From Thermaerobacter marianensis (GTDB lineage Bacteria > Bacillota > Sulfobacillia > DYIH01 > DYIG01), in NCBI GenBank assembly GCA_020723725.1, contig DYIG01000026.1, positions 1-9,186 on the forward strand: a DNA stretch of 9,186 nt. Direction: 5' to 3'. Position numbers and translations under genes: made by a program. The notes below the pieces were generated by a model. It did no database searches. It saw nothing but the letters and a program-made list of their open reading frames with translations, and was not told the DNA's origin. Positions 1 through 6,105 of this stretch are shown here, in pieces. Within the stretch, counting starts at the first letter, position 1; each line of letters opens with the position of its first letter.

Positions 1-18
1 CCGTCGACTCACTGTCAT
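1..18 (-). CDS. Possible 5' end of the next gene after nadA (partial, maybe nadB)
   Basis: An ATG on the minus strand at 18-16 opens a frame reading M-T-V-S-R-R before the window ends. It lies 9 nt beyond the nadA stop codon. Firmicute nadA is commonly clustered with nadB and nadC, so L-aspartate oxidase is a reasonable guess from position. Only six codons are visible and no clear Shine-Dalgarno precedes the ATG, so neither the gene nor its identity is established. Confidence 0.22.
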
Positions 19-27
19 GACGCAATT

Positions 28-1152
28 TTACACAATGGTTAGCATGCGTTCTAGAGGCTTGAGAGCCCACTCCCGTGATTCATCGGGGACCGTTATCCGG
101 TTGACCACCCTTCCTTCAAGCAGGTTGTCCAGTGCCCACAACAGGTGCTGCGGGCTGATCCGGTACATGGTCGAACAGGGGCAAACGATTTCGTCCAACG
201 TGGTGATGATCTTGTCCGGATTCTCCTGGGCCAGGCGGCTCACCAGGTTGATCTCTGTCCCGACTGCCCAACGGGTTCCCGCCGGTGATTCACTGACCGT
301 TTTAATGATGAACTCCGTGGACCCGCAGGCATCGGCCAGCCTCGTTACCTCGTAGCGGCACTCGGGGTGCACGACAACCTGTGTTTCCGGGAACTGCCCC
401 CTGATTCTCTCTATCTGTTCAGGTGTGAAACGCATGTGCACGGAACAATAGCCGTTCCACAGGAAGAGGCGAAGCCTGTCCCCGTCAAGGTTCTTGATTG
501 CGCTGTGAGGGTCTGGGGTGAGTTTACCCAGTGACCTCCTCCAGACGGCAATCTGCTCAAAGGGTATCCCCAGCCTGACCGCGGTGTTCCTGCCCAGGTG
601 TTCATCCGGGAAGAAGAGGGCCGTTTGTGCCCTCTCAAGCGCCCATTTCATAACAGAATGGGCGTTGGAGGAGGTGCAAACGGCGCCCCCGTGGCGTCCG
701 ACAAAGGCCTTGAGTTCGGCGGAGGAATTGATATAACAGACCGGCAGGGGTTCGCCATTAATCAGGGATGTGATCTCATCCCAGCATTCACCCACCTGTT
801 CCGCCGGGGCCATATCCGCCATGGAACAGCCGGCACTGAGATCGGGGAGGATCACGGCCTGATCGGGCCGGGTGAGAATGTCGGCCGTTTCGGCCATGAA
901 ATGGACCCCACAGAAGATAATGTATAGTGCTTCGTCCTGCTGGGCCGCCCACCTGGCCAGTTTAAGTGAATCCCCCCGGAAATCGGCGAATTTTATAACC
1001 TCATCACGCTGATAGTGGTGTCCGAGTATAACGAGTTTCTTGCCGAGTTTCGCTTTTGCGGCGGTTATCCTGTGATCCAGTTCCTCGTCCGTCAGTTCGG
1101 CATACTCGTTTGGCAAGGGTTGCTGTATCAATAGCTGGGACTGTTCTTCCAT
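28..1152 (-). CDS. nadA: Quinolinate synthase NadA
   Basis: Quinolinate synthase condenses iminoaspartate with dihydroxyacetone phosphate to quinolinate, the second step of de novo NAD synthesis, in the cytoplasm using an oxygen-sensitive [4Fe-4S] cluster. The 374-residue protein shows the family signatures in order: LGHHYQRDEV near residue 43, FCGVHFMAETADIL with Cys81, a CTSSNA segment near 159, NGYCSVHMRF with Cys236, HPEC with Cys265, and a CPCSTM segment with Cys324/Cys326. By analogy with long-type (Bacillus) NadA, Cys81, Cys236 and one Cys of the CPC pair are the likely cluster ligands. The start at 1152 is preferred because AGGGGG lies about 8 nt upstream; an in-frame ATG at 1209 would add 19 unconserved residues without a ribosome site. 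It follows the 1224-1649 gene after 71 nt and may be co-transcribed or have its own control. Stop is TAA at 30-28. Confidence 0.96.
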   Translation of the reverse strand: MEEQSQLLIQQPLPNEYAELTDEELDHRITAAKAKLGKKLVILGHHYQRDEVIKFADFRGDSLKLARWAAQQDEALYIIFCGVHFMAETADILTRPDQAVILPDLSAGCSMADMAPAEQVGECWDEITSLINGEPLPVCYINSSAELKAFVGRHGGAVCTSSNAHSVMKWALERAQTALFFPDEHLGRNTAVRLGIPFEQIAVWRRSLGKLTPDPHSAIKNLDGDRLRLFLWNGYCSVHMRFTPEQIERIRGQFPETQVVVHPECRYEVTRLADACGSTEFIIKTVSESPAGTRWAVGTEINLVSRLAQENPDKIITTLDEIVCPCSTMYRISPQHLLWALDNLLEGRVVNRITVPDESREWALKPLERMLTIV

Positions 1153-1207
1153 GCGTGTGCCCCCTTCAGTTCCCCATTTTACCTGAAAGAGAGAACGGGG
1201 GCGTGCC

Positions 1208-1218
1208 ATGTGTCACAT
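1208..1218. promoter_or_regulatory. Short palindrome ATGTG-T-CACAT upstream of nadA
   Basis: An 11-bp perfect palindrome with 5-bp arms lies 56 to 66 nt upstream of the chosen nadA start, in the gap after the preceding stop codon. Its position would suit an operator for NAD-dependent control; NiaR-type regulators act on nad genes in Firmicutes. I cannot match it securely to a known NiaR motif, and an 11-bp palindrome can occur by chance. Confidence 0.25.
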
Positions 1219-1223
1219 TTTGT

Positions 1224-1649
1224 CTAACGAGGACCGCCGGTATCCACGTTGCCACCCTTCTTACGGATGATCTCCACGGCCCTCTCCATGTCCTTGCCGG
1301 ACTCCCCGGATTCGTCCAAGGCGACCGTAAGCAGGTATTGGTGGCCTCCGACAAGTCCGGTGCCCCCTTTGGCCAGGCCGCTTGCGGACGGGTCAACGGC
1401 CCCTGCCACCCGCTGGTCCCAGGACTCCGGGCCGACCAGCGTCTGTGGCCAGGGTTGGTCCTCCAGCCGTCCGCGTTCTGAGGGGCGCCAGCTCACCTCG
1501 TCAACCTGAACGTTCTTGAATCCCGCTTCACGGAGCTCTTTTTCCGCGGATCGGGCCGACCCTGCCTCGGGGAAGGTCGCCATCACGCTGCGGGCCTGGA
1601 AGTCCCGGCTGCCGCCCGGCAGGTATTTTCTCGGATCAAGGGTATCCAT
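1224..1649 (-). CDS. Small soluble protein resembling general-stress (YflT/17M-like) domains, function unknown
   Basis: The 141-residue product has no signal peptide or membrane segment. Two elements suggest a ferredoxin-like alpha/beta fold: residues 20-50 read as strand, helix, strand (a V-x-A-x-F strand, a Glu/Arg-rich helix ending in AGF, then NVQVDEV), and residues 103-136 repeat the pattern (YLLTVAL, then helix MERAVEIIRKKGG and NVD). This resembles small general-stress-protein-17M/YflT-like domains, where a pair of such half-repeats surrounds a Gly-rich linker; here the linker (about 55-102) is rich in Trp, Pro and Gly. The resemblance is by eye and no catalytic motif is evident. The ATG at 1649 has a strong AGGGGGTGG Shine-Dalgarno 5 nt upstream, supporting real translation. 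It is divergent from cwlD and lies 71 nt upstream of nadA on the same strand, so the two may share a transcript. Stop is TAG. Confidence 0.75.
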   Translation of the reverse strand: MDTLDPRKYLPGGSRDFQARSVMATFPEAGSARSAEKELREAGFKNVQVDEVSWRPSERGRLEDQPWPQTLVGPESWDQRVAGAVDPSASGLAKGGTGLVGGHQYLLTVALDESGESGKDMERAVEIIRKKGGNVDTGGPR

Positions 1650-1754
1650 CTTGCCACCCCCTGTATTTGGTTAGGATGAGCCGAATTCGTTTTTGGCATA
1701 CAGGTATTCGACAAGCCTTGAGGCAATAGGTATCCACCAAGGGAGGGTGGAGCC

Positions 1755-2504
1755 TTGGCATTCTTAGCCCTTAAATTCAGCCGCCGCATGGCGGTCATTC
1801 TGGTCCTTAGCCTCTTCAGCGCGATTCTTGTTGGCCAGGGTTTGCGGGCTGCGGGGCAGCGTGTGGCACAGACCGCCCTGGTTGGCAGGGTCATAGTGGT
1901 GGACGCGGGTCACGGCGGGGTGGATCCGGGGACGGTCGGTCCTGGTGGGATACTTGAAAAGGATATCGTGCTCGATATAGCCCTTCGCTTGCAGGATCTC
2001 CTGGAGAAGGCCGGGGCGAAGGTGGTCATGACACGGACCACGGATACGGATGTGAGCGGTTACGAAGACCCCTGGCACCCAAACCGCTACAAGAAGGACA
2101 TCTATAGACGGGCGGAGATTGTAGAGGAGACCTCACCTGACGTCCTCATCAGCATCCATGCCAATGCGGACAGAAGCCCCAGCTCTTACGGGGCACAGGT
2201 GTTTTACAGGCCCGACAGCCTGGGTCAGAACAAGCGCCTGGCGGAAACCATACAAGGGGAACTAAAGGCTTTGGTAGACGGCGCAAGGCCCAACACCAGC
2301 GACGATATACGGCAGTTTATTCTGGAAAAGTCCCCGGTACCGGCAGCGACGGTGGAGGTAGGGTTTCTCAGTAACAGCCGGGAGGCCCGGTTACTAAACA
2401 CCCCCGATTACAGGGGCCGGGTTGCCTGGGCGATCTTCATAGGGCTGGCCAGGTATTTCCTTGAAAGCGACCGCCTTGCCGGTATAGGGGCGGAAGCGCT
2501 GTAA
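1755..2504 (+). CDS. cwlD: N-acetylmuramoyl-L-alanine amidase CwlD (spore cortex)
   Basis: This is a zinc amidase of the Amidase_3 family that cleaves the amide bond between N-acetylmuramic acid and L-alanine. In spore formers CwlD acts with the deacetylase PdaA to make the muramic-delta-lactam of the spore cortex, the mark read by germination lytic enzymes. The 249-residue protein has a hydrophobic N-terminal segment (about 13-32, after a basic start) for export, then VVDAGHGGVDPG with zinc ligand His53, Glu68 in LEKDIVLD, ISIHANAD with His135, and VEVGFLSN with catalytic Glu201. The length suits CwlD (about 240 residues) without added wall-binding or SH3 domains. The start is TTG at 1755, with GGGAGG 8 nt upstream; the later ATG at 1788 lacks a ribosome site and would cut the basic n-region. 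It converges on the DedA gene with 17 nt between stop codons and no visible terminator. Confidence 0.92.
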   Translation: MAFLALKFSRRMAVILVLSLFSAILVGQGLRAAGQRVAQTALVGRVIVVDAGHGGVDPGTVGPGGILEKDIVLDIALRLQDLLEKAGAKVVMTRTTDTDVSGYEDPWHPNRYKKDIYRRAEIVEETSPDVLISIHANADRSPSSYGAQVFYRPDSLGQNKRLAETIQGELKALVDGARPNTSDDIRQFILEKSPVPAATVEVGFLSNSREARLLNTPDYRGRVAWAIFIGLARYFLESDRLAGIGAEAL

Positions 2505-2521
2505 GGGCAGCGTCAGCCTGC

Positions 2522-3124
2522 TCACCTTTTGCTCTTCTTGCCAATGATGTGCAGGATGAACATGGCCATGGGGAAGAGGATGAGGGTGCCGATTGCTGCC
2601 CACAGCCCATACCGTTTGAGGAAGTCCATCAGGGGTTGGCTGACGAAAAACGACCCGTAAAGCCACACGGCGCACCACAGCGTGCCCCCTATGCCGCTGG
2701 CCAAGGTGAATTTCCGCAGGTCCATCCCGGCGACCCCCGCACCTATAATGGTGGGGGTCCGGATGATCCCGATAAAGCGAGCGGCAAACGCGGTGAGGGC
2801 GCCGTAGCGTTCAAACCAGCGGTGCGCCGCATCCAATTGGGGCTGCCCGACCCCAAGCAGGCGGCCGTGTCTTTCCACCAAGTAGAGCCCCGCCCGTCGG
2901 CTGATCTTGTACCCGGCTATGTTGCCTGCCAGGTTGGCGATGGCCCCTATCAATACAGCTATAAGCATGTTTACCTTGCCAGTCTTGGCCGCCAGCGCCG
3001 CCACCAGGAACACAGGTTCGTACGGTACCCAGGGAAGCCCCAGCCCCTCCAAAACCAACAACCCAAAGAGAGAAAGGTAAATGTACAATGGGCTTGCGGC
3101 CTGAAGTCCCTCAATCAGATTCAT
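2522..3124 (-). CDS. DedA-family membrane protein, probably a PetA-like phosphatidylethanolamine transporter
   Basis: DedA (VTT-domain) proteins are membrane transporters or scramblases for lipids; B. subtilis PetA (YbfM) is needed for phosphatidylethanolamine distribution across the bilayer and is encoded beside psd. The 200-residue protein has the family pattern: a first hydrophobic stretch (14-30), the re-entrant segment LPWVPYEPVFLVAALAA with Glu26, Pro31, Pro34 and Glu36, a second hydrophobic stretch (53-70), the amphipathic HRWFERYG block (101-108), the ARFIGIIRTPTIIGAGVAGM motif with Arg116 and Arg122, and further hydrophobic segments at 143-162 and 173-195 before a basic C-terminus. 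The start at 3124 is preferred to 3199, which lies deep inside psd: GGAGGG sits 5 nt upstream. It overlaps psd by 14 nt and ends the four-gene operon. DedA family membership is firm; the PetA role is inferred from gene order. Confidence 0.92.
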   Translation of the reverse strand: MNLIEGLQAASPLYIYLSLFGLLVLEGLGLPWVPYEPVFLVAALAAKTGKVNMLIAVLIGAIANLAGNIAGYKISRRAGLYLVERHGRLLGVGQPQLDAAHRWFERYGALTAFAARFIGIIRTPTIIGAGVAGMDLRKFTLASGIGGTLWCAVWLYGSFFVSQPLMDFLKRYGLWAAIGTLILFPMAMFILHIIGKKSKR

Positions 3125-3851
3125 GACCGCCCTCCAAACCACGCCCTGCGCTGGCCACCCTGGCGAGGATGCTCTGTGCGCCGTAGACCTGATCCCCAAC
3201 GGCAGCCACGAATTCGATCTCCTTGTGGAAGATGATGAGATCCACTTGTGACCCCCTGGCTATGAAGGAGAGCTTTTGCCCGGGTTTGAGCTGATCGCCA
3301 TTCTTAACAAAACAGGTTATCTTGTTGACGAACTTGTCCGCGATTTCCACGACCGCCAGGCGCAGGTCCCTCCCCTTGATGAAGATGGTGTTTCTCTCGT
3401 TTATAAGGTGGTACCGGCGGGCGAACAGGTCCACGGCCCGGCGCAGATAAGTCAACCTGATATACTCCCATAGATCCACCATCGGCAGGTTAAGCCCGGT
3501 TTGGGTGTGAACGATTTTTTCCACCCGCCCGGCGATGGGAGAGTAGTTGAAGTGCACGTCCAGGGGGGACATGTATATCCCGATAATCCAACCCTCACGT
3601 CCCGCATCACCCTTCACCTTGTGGATCTCTTCAAGCTCAATCCTCTCCCCGATTTTTTCGGCGTATATCTTGCCTTCCTTAATCGGGCGGATGTAGATTA
3701 CTTTCCCGTCAGCGGGCGATAAGATCAACCCGTTGCCCGAAGGAGGTTTTCGAATGGGGTCGCGATAAAACCAGACGCGCCGGAGGAAAATGAGTGCCGA
3801 CAGCACAAAGGCGCCTGCTATGCCAATTGTCCAGAGTAACGCCTTCACCAC
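3111..3851 (-). CDS. psd: Phosphatidylserine decarboxylase proenzyme
   Basis: Psd converts phosphatidylserine to phosphatidylethanolamine at the membrane using a pyruvoyl group formed by self-cleavage. The 246-residue protein has an N-terminal hydrophobic segment (about 5-24), SPADGKV (45-51), MSPLDVHFNYSPIAGRV (94-110), NERN (151-154) and the cleavage site ARG-SQVD with Gly200/Ser201; Ser201 should become the pyruvoyl group at the head of a 46-residue alpha chain. The site reads RGS rather than the FGS or LGS usual in the family. There is also an Arg/Tyr/Leu-rich stretch at 118-150 where shorter Psd proteins are more compact. Start is uncertain between two adjacent GTG codons at 3851 and 3848; the second gives a GTGA overlap with the upstream ligase stop. 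Either overlap implies translational coupling. No phosphatidylserine synthase gene is in the window. Confidence 0.88.
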   Translation of the reverse strand: MVKALLWTIGIAGAFVLSALIFLRRVWFYRDPIRKPPSGNGLILSPADGKVIYIRPIKEGKIYAEKIGERIELEEIHKVKGDAGREGWIIGIYMSPLDVHFNYSPIAGRVEKIVHTQTGLNLPMVDLWEYIRLTYLRRAVDLFARRYHLINERNTIFIKGRDLRLAVVEIADKFVNKITCFVKNGDQLKPGQKLSFIARGSQVDLIIFHKEIEFVAAVGDQVYGAQSILARVASAGRGLEGGHESD

Positions 3852-4840
3852 TCCTGCCTCGCTTTCATGAGGATGTAGGGCGCCTTGACCAGATAGTAAC
3901 CAACGATGCCTGCGACGACCTTGGCCGGGTTAAGCCTCGTCCGAGGGGGGTGTTTCTCGGCCAGGATGCCCGTACGATAAGCGCCATCCAGGGCCGCGTA
4001 TGTAACGATGGTTCCGGAGCGGTCATGCAGTCTGCGTACCTCTTGGGCAGGGGGGTGCAGGAAAAGGTCCTCCGGAACCGGACAAAAGGAGGAGAGCTGA
4101 TTGTACAGTCCCCTGATTTCCTTGGTCGCAGAGTAGCCGCCGCAGGCAACGGCAGCCCGTAGACTATTGTAGACACCGATATCCCCCGGGAAACGGGTTT
4201 TTAGGTTGGCTATGGCTTTGATGCAATGGAGGAGGTACCGGAGGCGCCGGAGGTCCCAGAACGGGTCGAAGGCCCGTATCTCGATGGTCCCCAGCCTCTT
4301 GGATATGATCACGTCCTGAAACCGGTATTCCCTGTCTTCCCTGAGGGGGCCGAGGGCAAAGGAGTTCAATAACCGGTAGGAAAGTCCGGCTTTCCAGTCG
4401 CCGGCAACAGGTGAATTCAGTGTGGTACACACCAGGAGCGGCAGGAAGTGCACGATGTTACGGTAGGTCAGGTCGAGATCGATCATGCCGCCCACGTGGA
4501 CGTGGAGACCGCAGGTACTGCTTGGGGTTTGGCGATCCAGGAGGTGTCCCAGCGGAACGATAAGGCCTGCCGACACCGAAGCCAGGTCTGTGCGCCTCCG
4601 GGCCAGTTCATCCACCACAGATTCCGGTGAGGTGTGGGGTGAGGTCGCTATCTCCACCCCGCTCATTAGCCCCTTGCCTATATCCCTGCCACGGGCGAAA
4701 TTCGAAGCGGAGTGGGTGTAATAGTGGCGCGGGTCCATCCACAAGAGTCGTGCCAGGTAGTAGAGGGATTGCAGTGAGGGGCTGTCCGGTTCGGTGATGA
4801 AGACTTCCTCTTCCACCCCCAGGGTTATTTCTTGAGTCAT
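3845..4840 (-). CDS. GCS2-family carboxylate-amine ligase (YbdK-like)
   Basis: Members of the glutamate-cysteine ligase family 2 use ATP to join a carboxylate to an amine through an acyl-phosphate; YbdK has only weak glutamate-cysteine ligase activity and its natural substrate is unclear. The 331-residue protein carries the family marks: LGVEEEVF (7-14, acidic metal-binding cluster), CGLHVHVGG (110-118), and GTIEIRAFD (184-192). It is slightly shorter than typical YbdK proteins (about 370). The C-terminal 30 residues are unusually hydrophobic and aromatic with lysines and arginines, which could hold it against the membrane. The start at 4840 forms an ATGA overlap with the upstream deacetylase; an in-frame ATG at 4930 would add 30 unconserved residues lying inside that gene. 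The ribosome site is weak (GGGGA), consistent with coupling. The substrate is unknown; neighbours suggest a lipid- or sugar-linked amine. Confidence 0.85.
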   Translation of the reverse strand: MTQEITLGVEEEVFITEPDSPSLQSLYYLARLLWMDPRHYYTHSASNFARGRDIGKGLMSGVEIATSPHTSPESVVDELARRRTDLASVSAGLIVPLGHLLDRQTPSSTCGLHVHVGGMIDLDLTYRNIVHFLPLLVCTTLNSPVAGDWKAGLSYRLLNSFALGPLREDREYRFQDVIISKRLGTIEIRAFDPFWDLRRLRYLLHCIKAIANLKTRFPGDIGVYNSLRAAVACGGYSATKEIRGLYNQLSSFCPVPEDLFLHPPAQEVRRLHDRSGTIVTYAALDGAYRTGILAEKHPPRTRLNPAKVVAGIVGYYLVKAPYILMKARQEW

Positions 4841-5889
4841 GGCAGGTCCCCATAAGAGCCACTGAGTCGCCTGACCGGTTGTTCCCGGTGGACGCCCGTT
4901 GCAGCTTTTCTCTTGATCTTGGCGCAGCACCCTGGTTGTGTAAGGTCGACTTTCAGGAAGACCTCGGGCCTGGATACGTGTGACATCATAAACCGCGGCA
5001 TCACCTTGACCTGGCTTTGGTATGCGAGGATAGCCCTGCGTTTGGCCTCTATTGCCAACCGGGTAGGGTCGACCACCGCCGGGGATGGGTCTGCATCGGC
5101 GCCCTCAAGCCACTGGTCCATGTGGCTTGTCAACTTATTAGCCATGACGATGCGCCATTCCTCACGGTGAATGGTGTATTCAAGCAGCGTTTTCACTGGC
5201 GAATCCTGGAGAGCTGTGCGCACAAACAGGGCAGTGGCGTGGTGATCGGGATGGAGATCGGCAAGGGAGGGCGCGACCACCGTCTCAGGATTATACTCAG
5301 TAATTATTTGCTTTAATTGATTAACGAGCTCCTGACCGGTGTATGGTACGCCGATATCCCGGGACCGTTCATAGGGGACAGTGTTCTGCTTCGTGTATGG
5401 GGATCGATAGGATTTGCTCCAGCTGACTGTCCATAAATTTGCCAGACCCCGGTCAGGGAAACCGAGGAAGATGACGTCCTGGCTTTGAACACCCAGGTTT
5501 CTCAGCGCCTCAATGGCCTCCTGGCGCCGGATCAACCCCAGGGATATGAAGTCTTTGCTGCTGAGGCGGACCTTTTCCATGGTTCTGCCGCCAGCTATCC
5601 GGAACCCGTCACCGTTTGTCACGATAACGACCTTGACCTGTCCCCCTGCGGCCACGTGTTGTTGGATAAACGCCCCGGCTCCGAGTGTCTCGTCATCGGG
5701 GTGGGGTGCGACTACGAGCAGGCGTGATTGTTCACGGGAGTGTAAAGGCATGATCGGTCCCATGCTAGCCAGTGCGGAGGGTAAAGGGTAGTTAAGGCTA
5801 CCAATGATCAAACAGACAAATAAAAGGAAGAAGACTATCAACAATAAAGCAAGGCGAAACCCCCTCGCCCTTGCCACACCGCCCGGCAT
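4837..5889 (-). CDS. Exported or membrane-anchored PIG-L/LmbE-family deacetylase
   Basis: PIG-L enzymes are zinc-dependent N-deacetylases, acting for example on GlcNAc-phosphatidylinositol, mycothiol (MshB) and bacillithiol (BshB) precursors. The 350-residue protein has VVAPHPDDETLGAG (59-72) with metal residues His63 and Asp66 and catalytic Asp65, and DLHPDHHAT (211-219) with His216 as the third metal ligand by MshB analogy. Unlike cytoplasmic MshB/BshB it begins with a basic stretch (1-12), a hydrophobic segment (13-30) and an Ala-Leu-Ala at 39-41 that could be a signal peptidase site, so the catalytic domain should lie outside the membrane. The C-terminal 30 residues are basic and seem unrelated to the fold. 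Start at 5889 has AGGTGG about 9-10 nt upstream. It is the first gene of the four-gene operon and overlaps the ligase by 4 nt. The substrate is unknown. Confidence 0.88.
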   Translation of the reverse strand: MPGGVARARGFRLALLLIVFFLLFVCLIIGSLNYPLPSALASMGPIMPLHSREQSRLLVVAPHPDDETLGAGAFIQQHVAAGGQVKVVIVTNGDGFRIAGGRTMEKVRLSSKDFISLGLIRRQEAIEALRNLGVQSQDVIFLGFPDRGLANLWTVSWSKSYRSPYTKQNTVPYERSRDIGVPYTGQELVNQLKQIITEYNPETVVAPSLADLHPDHHATALFVRTALQDSPVKTLLEYTIHREEWRIVMANKLTSHMDQWLEGADADPSPAVVDPTRLAIEAKRRAILAYQSQVKVMPRFMMSHVSRPEVFLKVDLTQPGCCAKIKRKAATGVHREQPVRRLSGSYGDLP

Positions 5890-5925
5890 TTATTGTATCC
5901 CACCTGTAAACATAATTAAGTACCC

Positions 5926-5959
5926 ATCATTTCATTTTAAGTAACTGAAATAAAATGAT
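5926..5959. promoter_or_regulatory. AT-rich 34-bp imperfect palindrome in the divergent intergenic region
   Basis: Arms at 5926-5939 and 5946-5959 pair over 14 positions with one mismatch and one T-G wobble around a 6-nt centre (AGTAAC). It lies 37 to 70 nt upstream of the deacetylase start and about 85 nt upstream of the secD promoter. No T-run follows and the stem has almost no G-C pairs, so a terminator is unlikely. It could be an operator for a dimeric regulator or a 5'-leader hairpin of the deacetylase operon. Confidence 0.45.
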
Positions 5960-6042
5960 AACTTATTTCGACACTGATTGAGCCGATTCTTTAGCACTTT
6001 TCTTAAATGGCAATAAAGTGGTAGTCTGGTTGTATATGAAAA

Positions 6043-6072
6043 TTGACAATAAAAAATTGACCCACCTATAAT
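6043..6072 (+). promoter_or_regulatory. Sigma-A promoter of secDF
   Basis: A perfect -35 box TTGACA (6043-6048) and a perfect -10 box TATAAT (6067-6072) are separated by 18 bp. Transcription should start near 6079, giving a leader of about 27 nt before the secD ATG. A second TTGAC-type hexamer (6057-6062) lies within the spacer but is too close to this -10 to serve it. Confidence 0.82.
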
Positions 6073-6105
6073 GAACCTTGCTTGTCGCCGGAAGGGGAGA
6101 AGAAT

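Noticed and set aside
1176..1181. TAAAAT as a -10 box for a separate nadA promoter (minus strand)
   Set aside because: No -35-like hexamer at 16-19 bp upstream.
1056..1481. 141-residue plus-strand frame opposite nadA and the stress-like gene
   Set aside because: It spans two genes and their spacer on the other strand with no recognisable domain.
1697..1704. CATACAGG upstream of cwlD, similar to a sigma-E -10 box (CATACANT)
   Set aside because: One mismatch in the -10 and no matching -35 at the right distance; sporulation control is plausible for cwlD but this site does not prove it.
1695..1732. GGCATA and GGCAATAG as a sigma-F/G promoter for cwlD
   Set aside because: Spacing of about 21 bp and mismatches in the -10 part do not fit the consensus.
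2505..2521. Bidirectional terminator between convergent cwlD and dedA
   Set aside because: Only 17 nt with at most a 4-bp stem and no T-run; terminators, if any, would lie inside the facing genes.
2549..3235. 228-residue plus-strand open frame across dedA and psd
   Set aside because: Antisense to two well-supported genes; composition (Pro, Gln, Arg rich) is typical of a shadow frame in GC-rich DNA.
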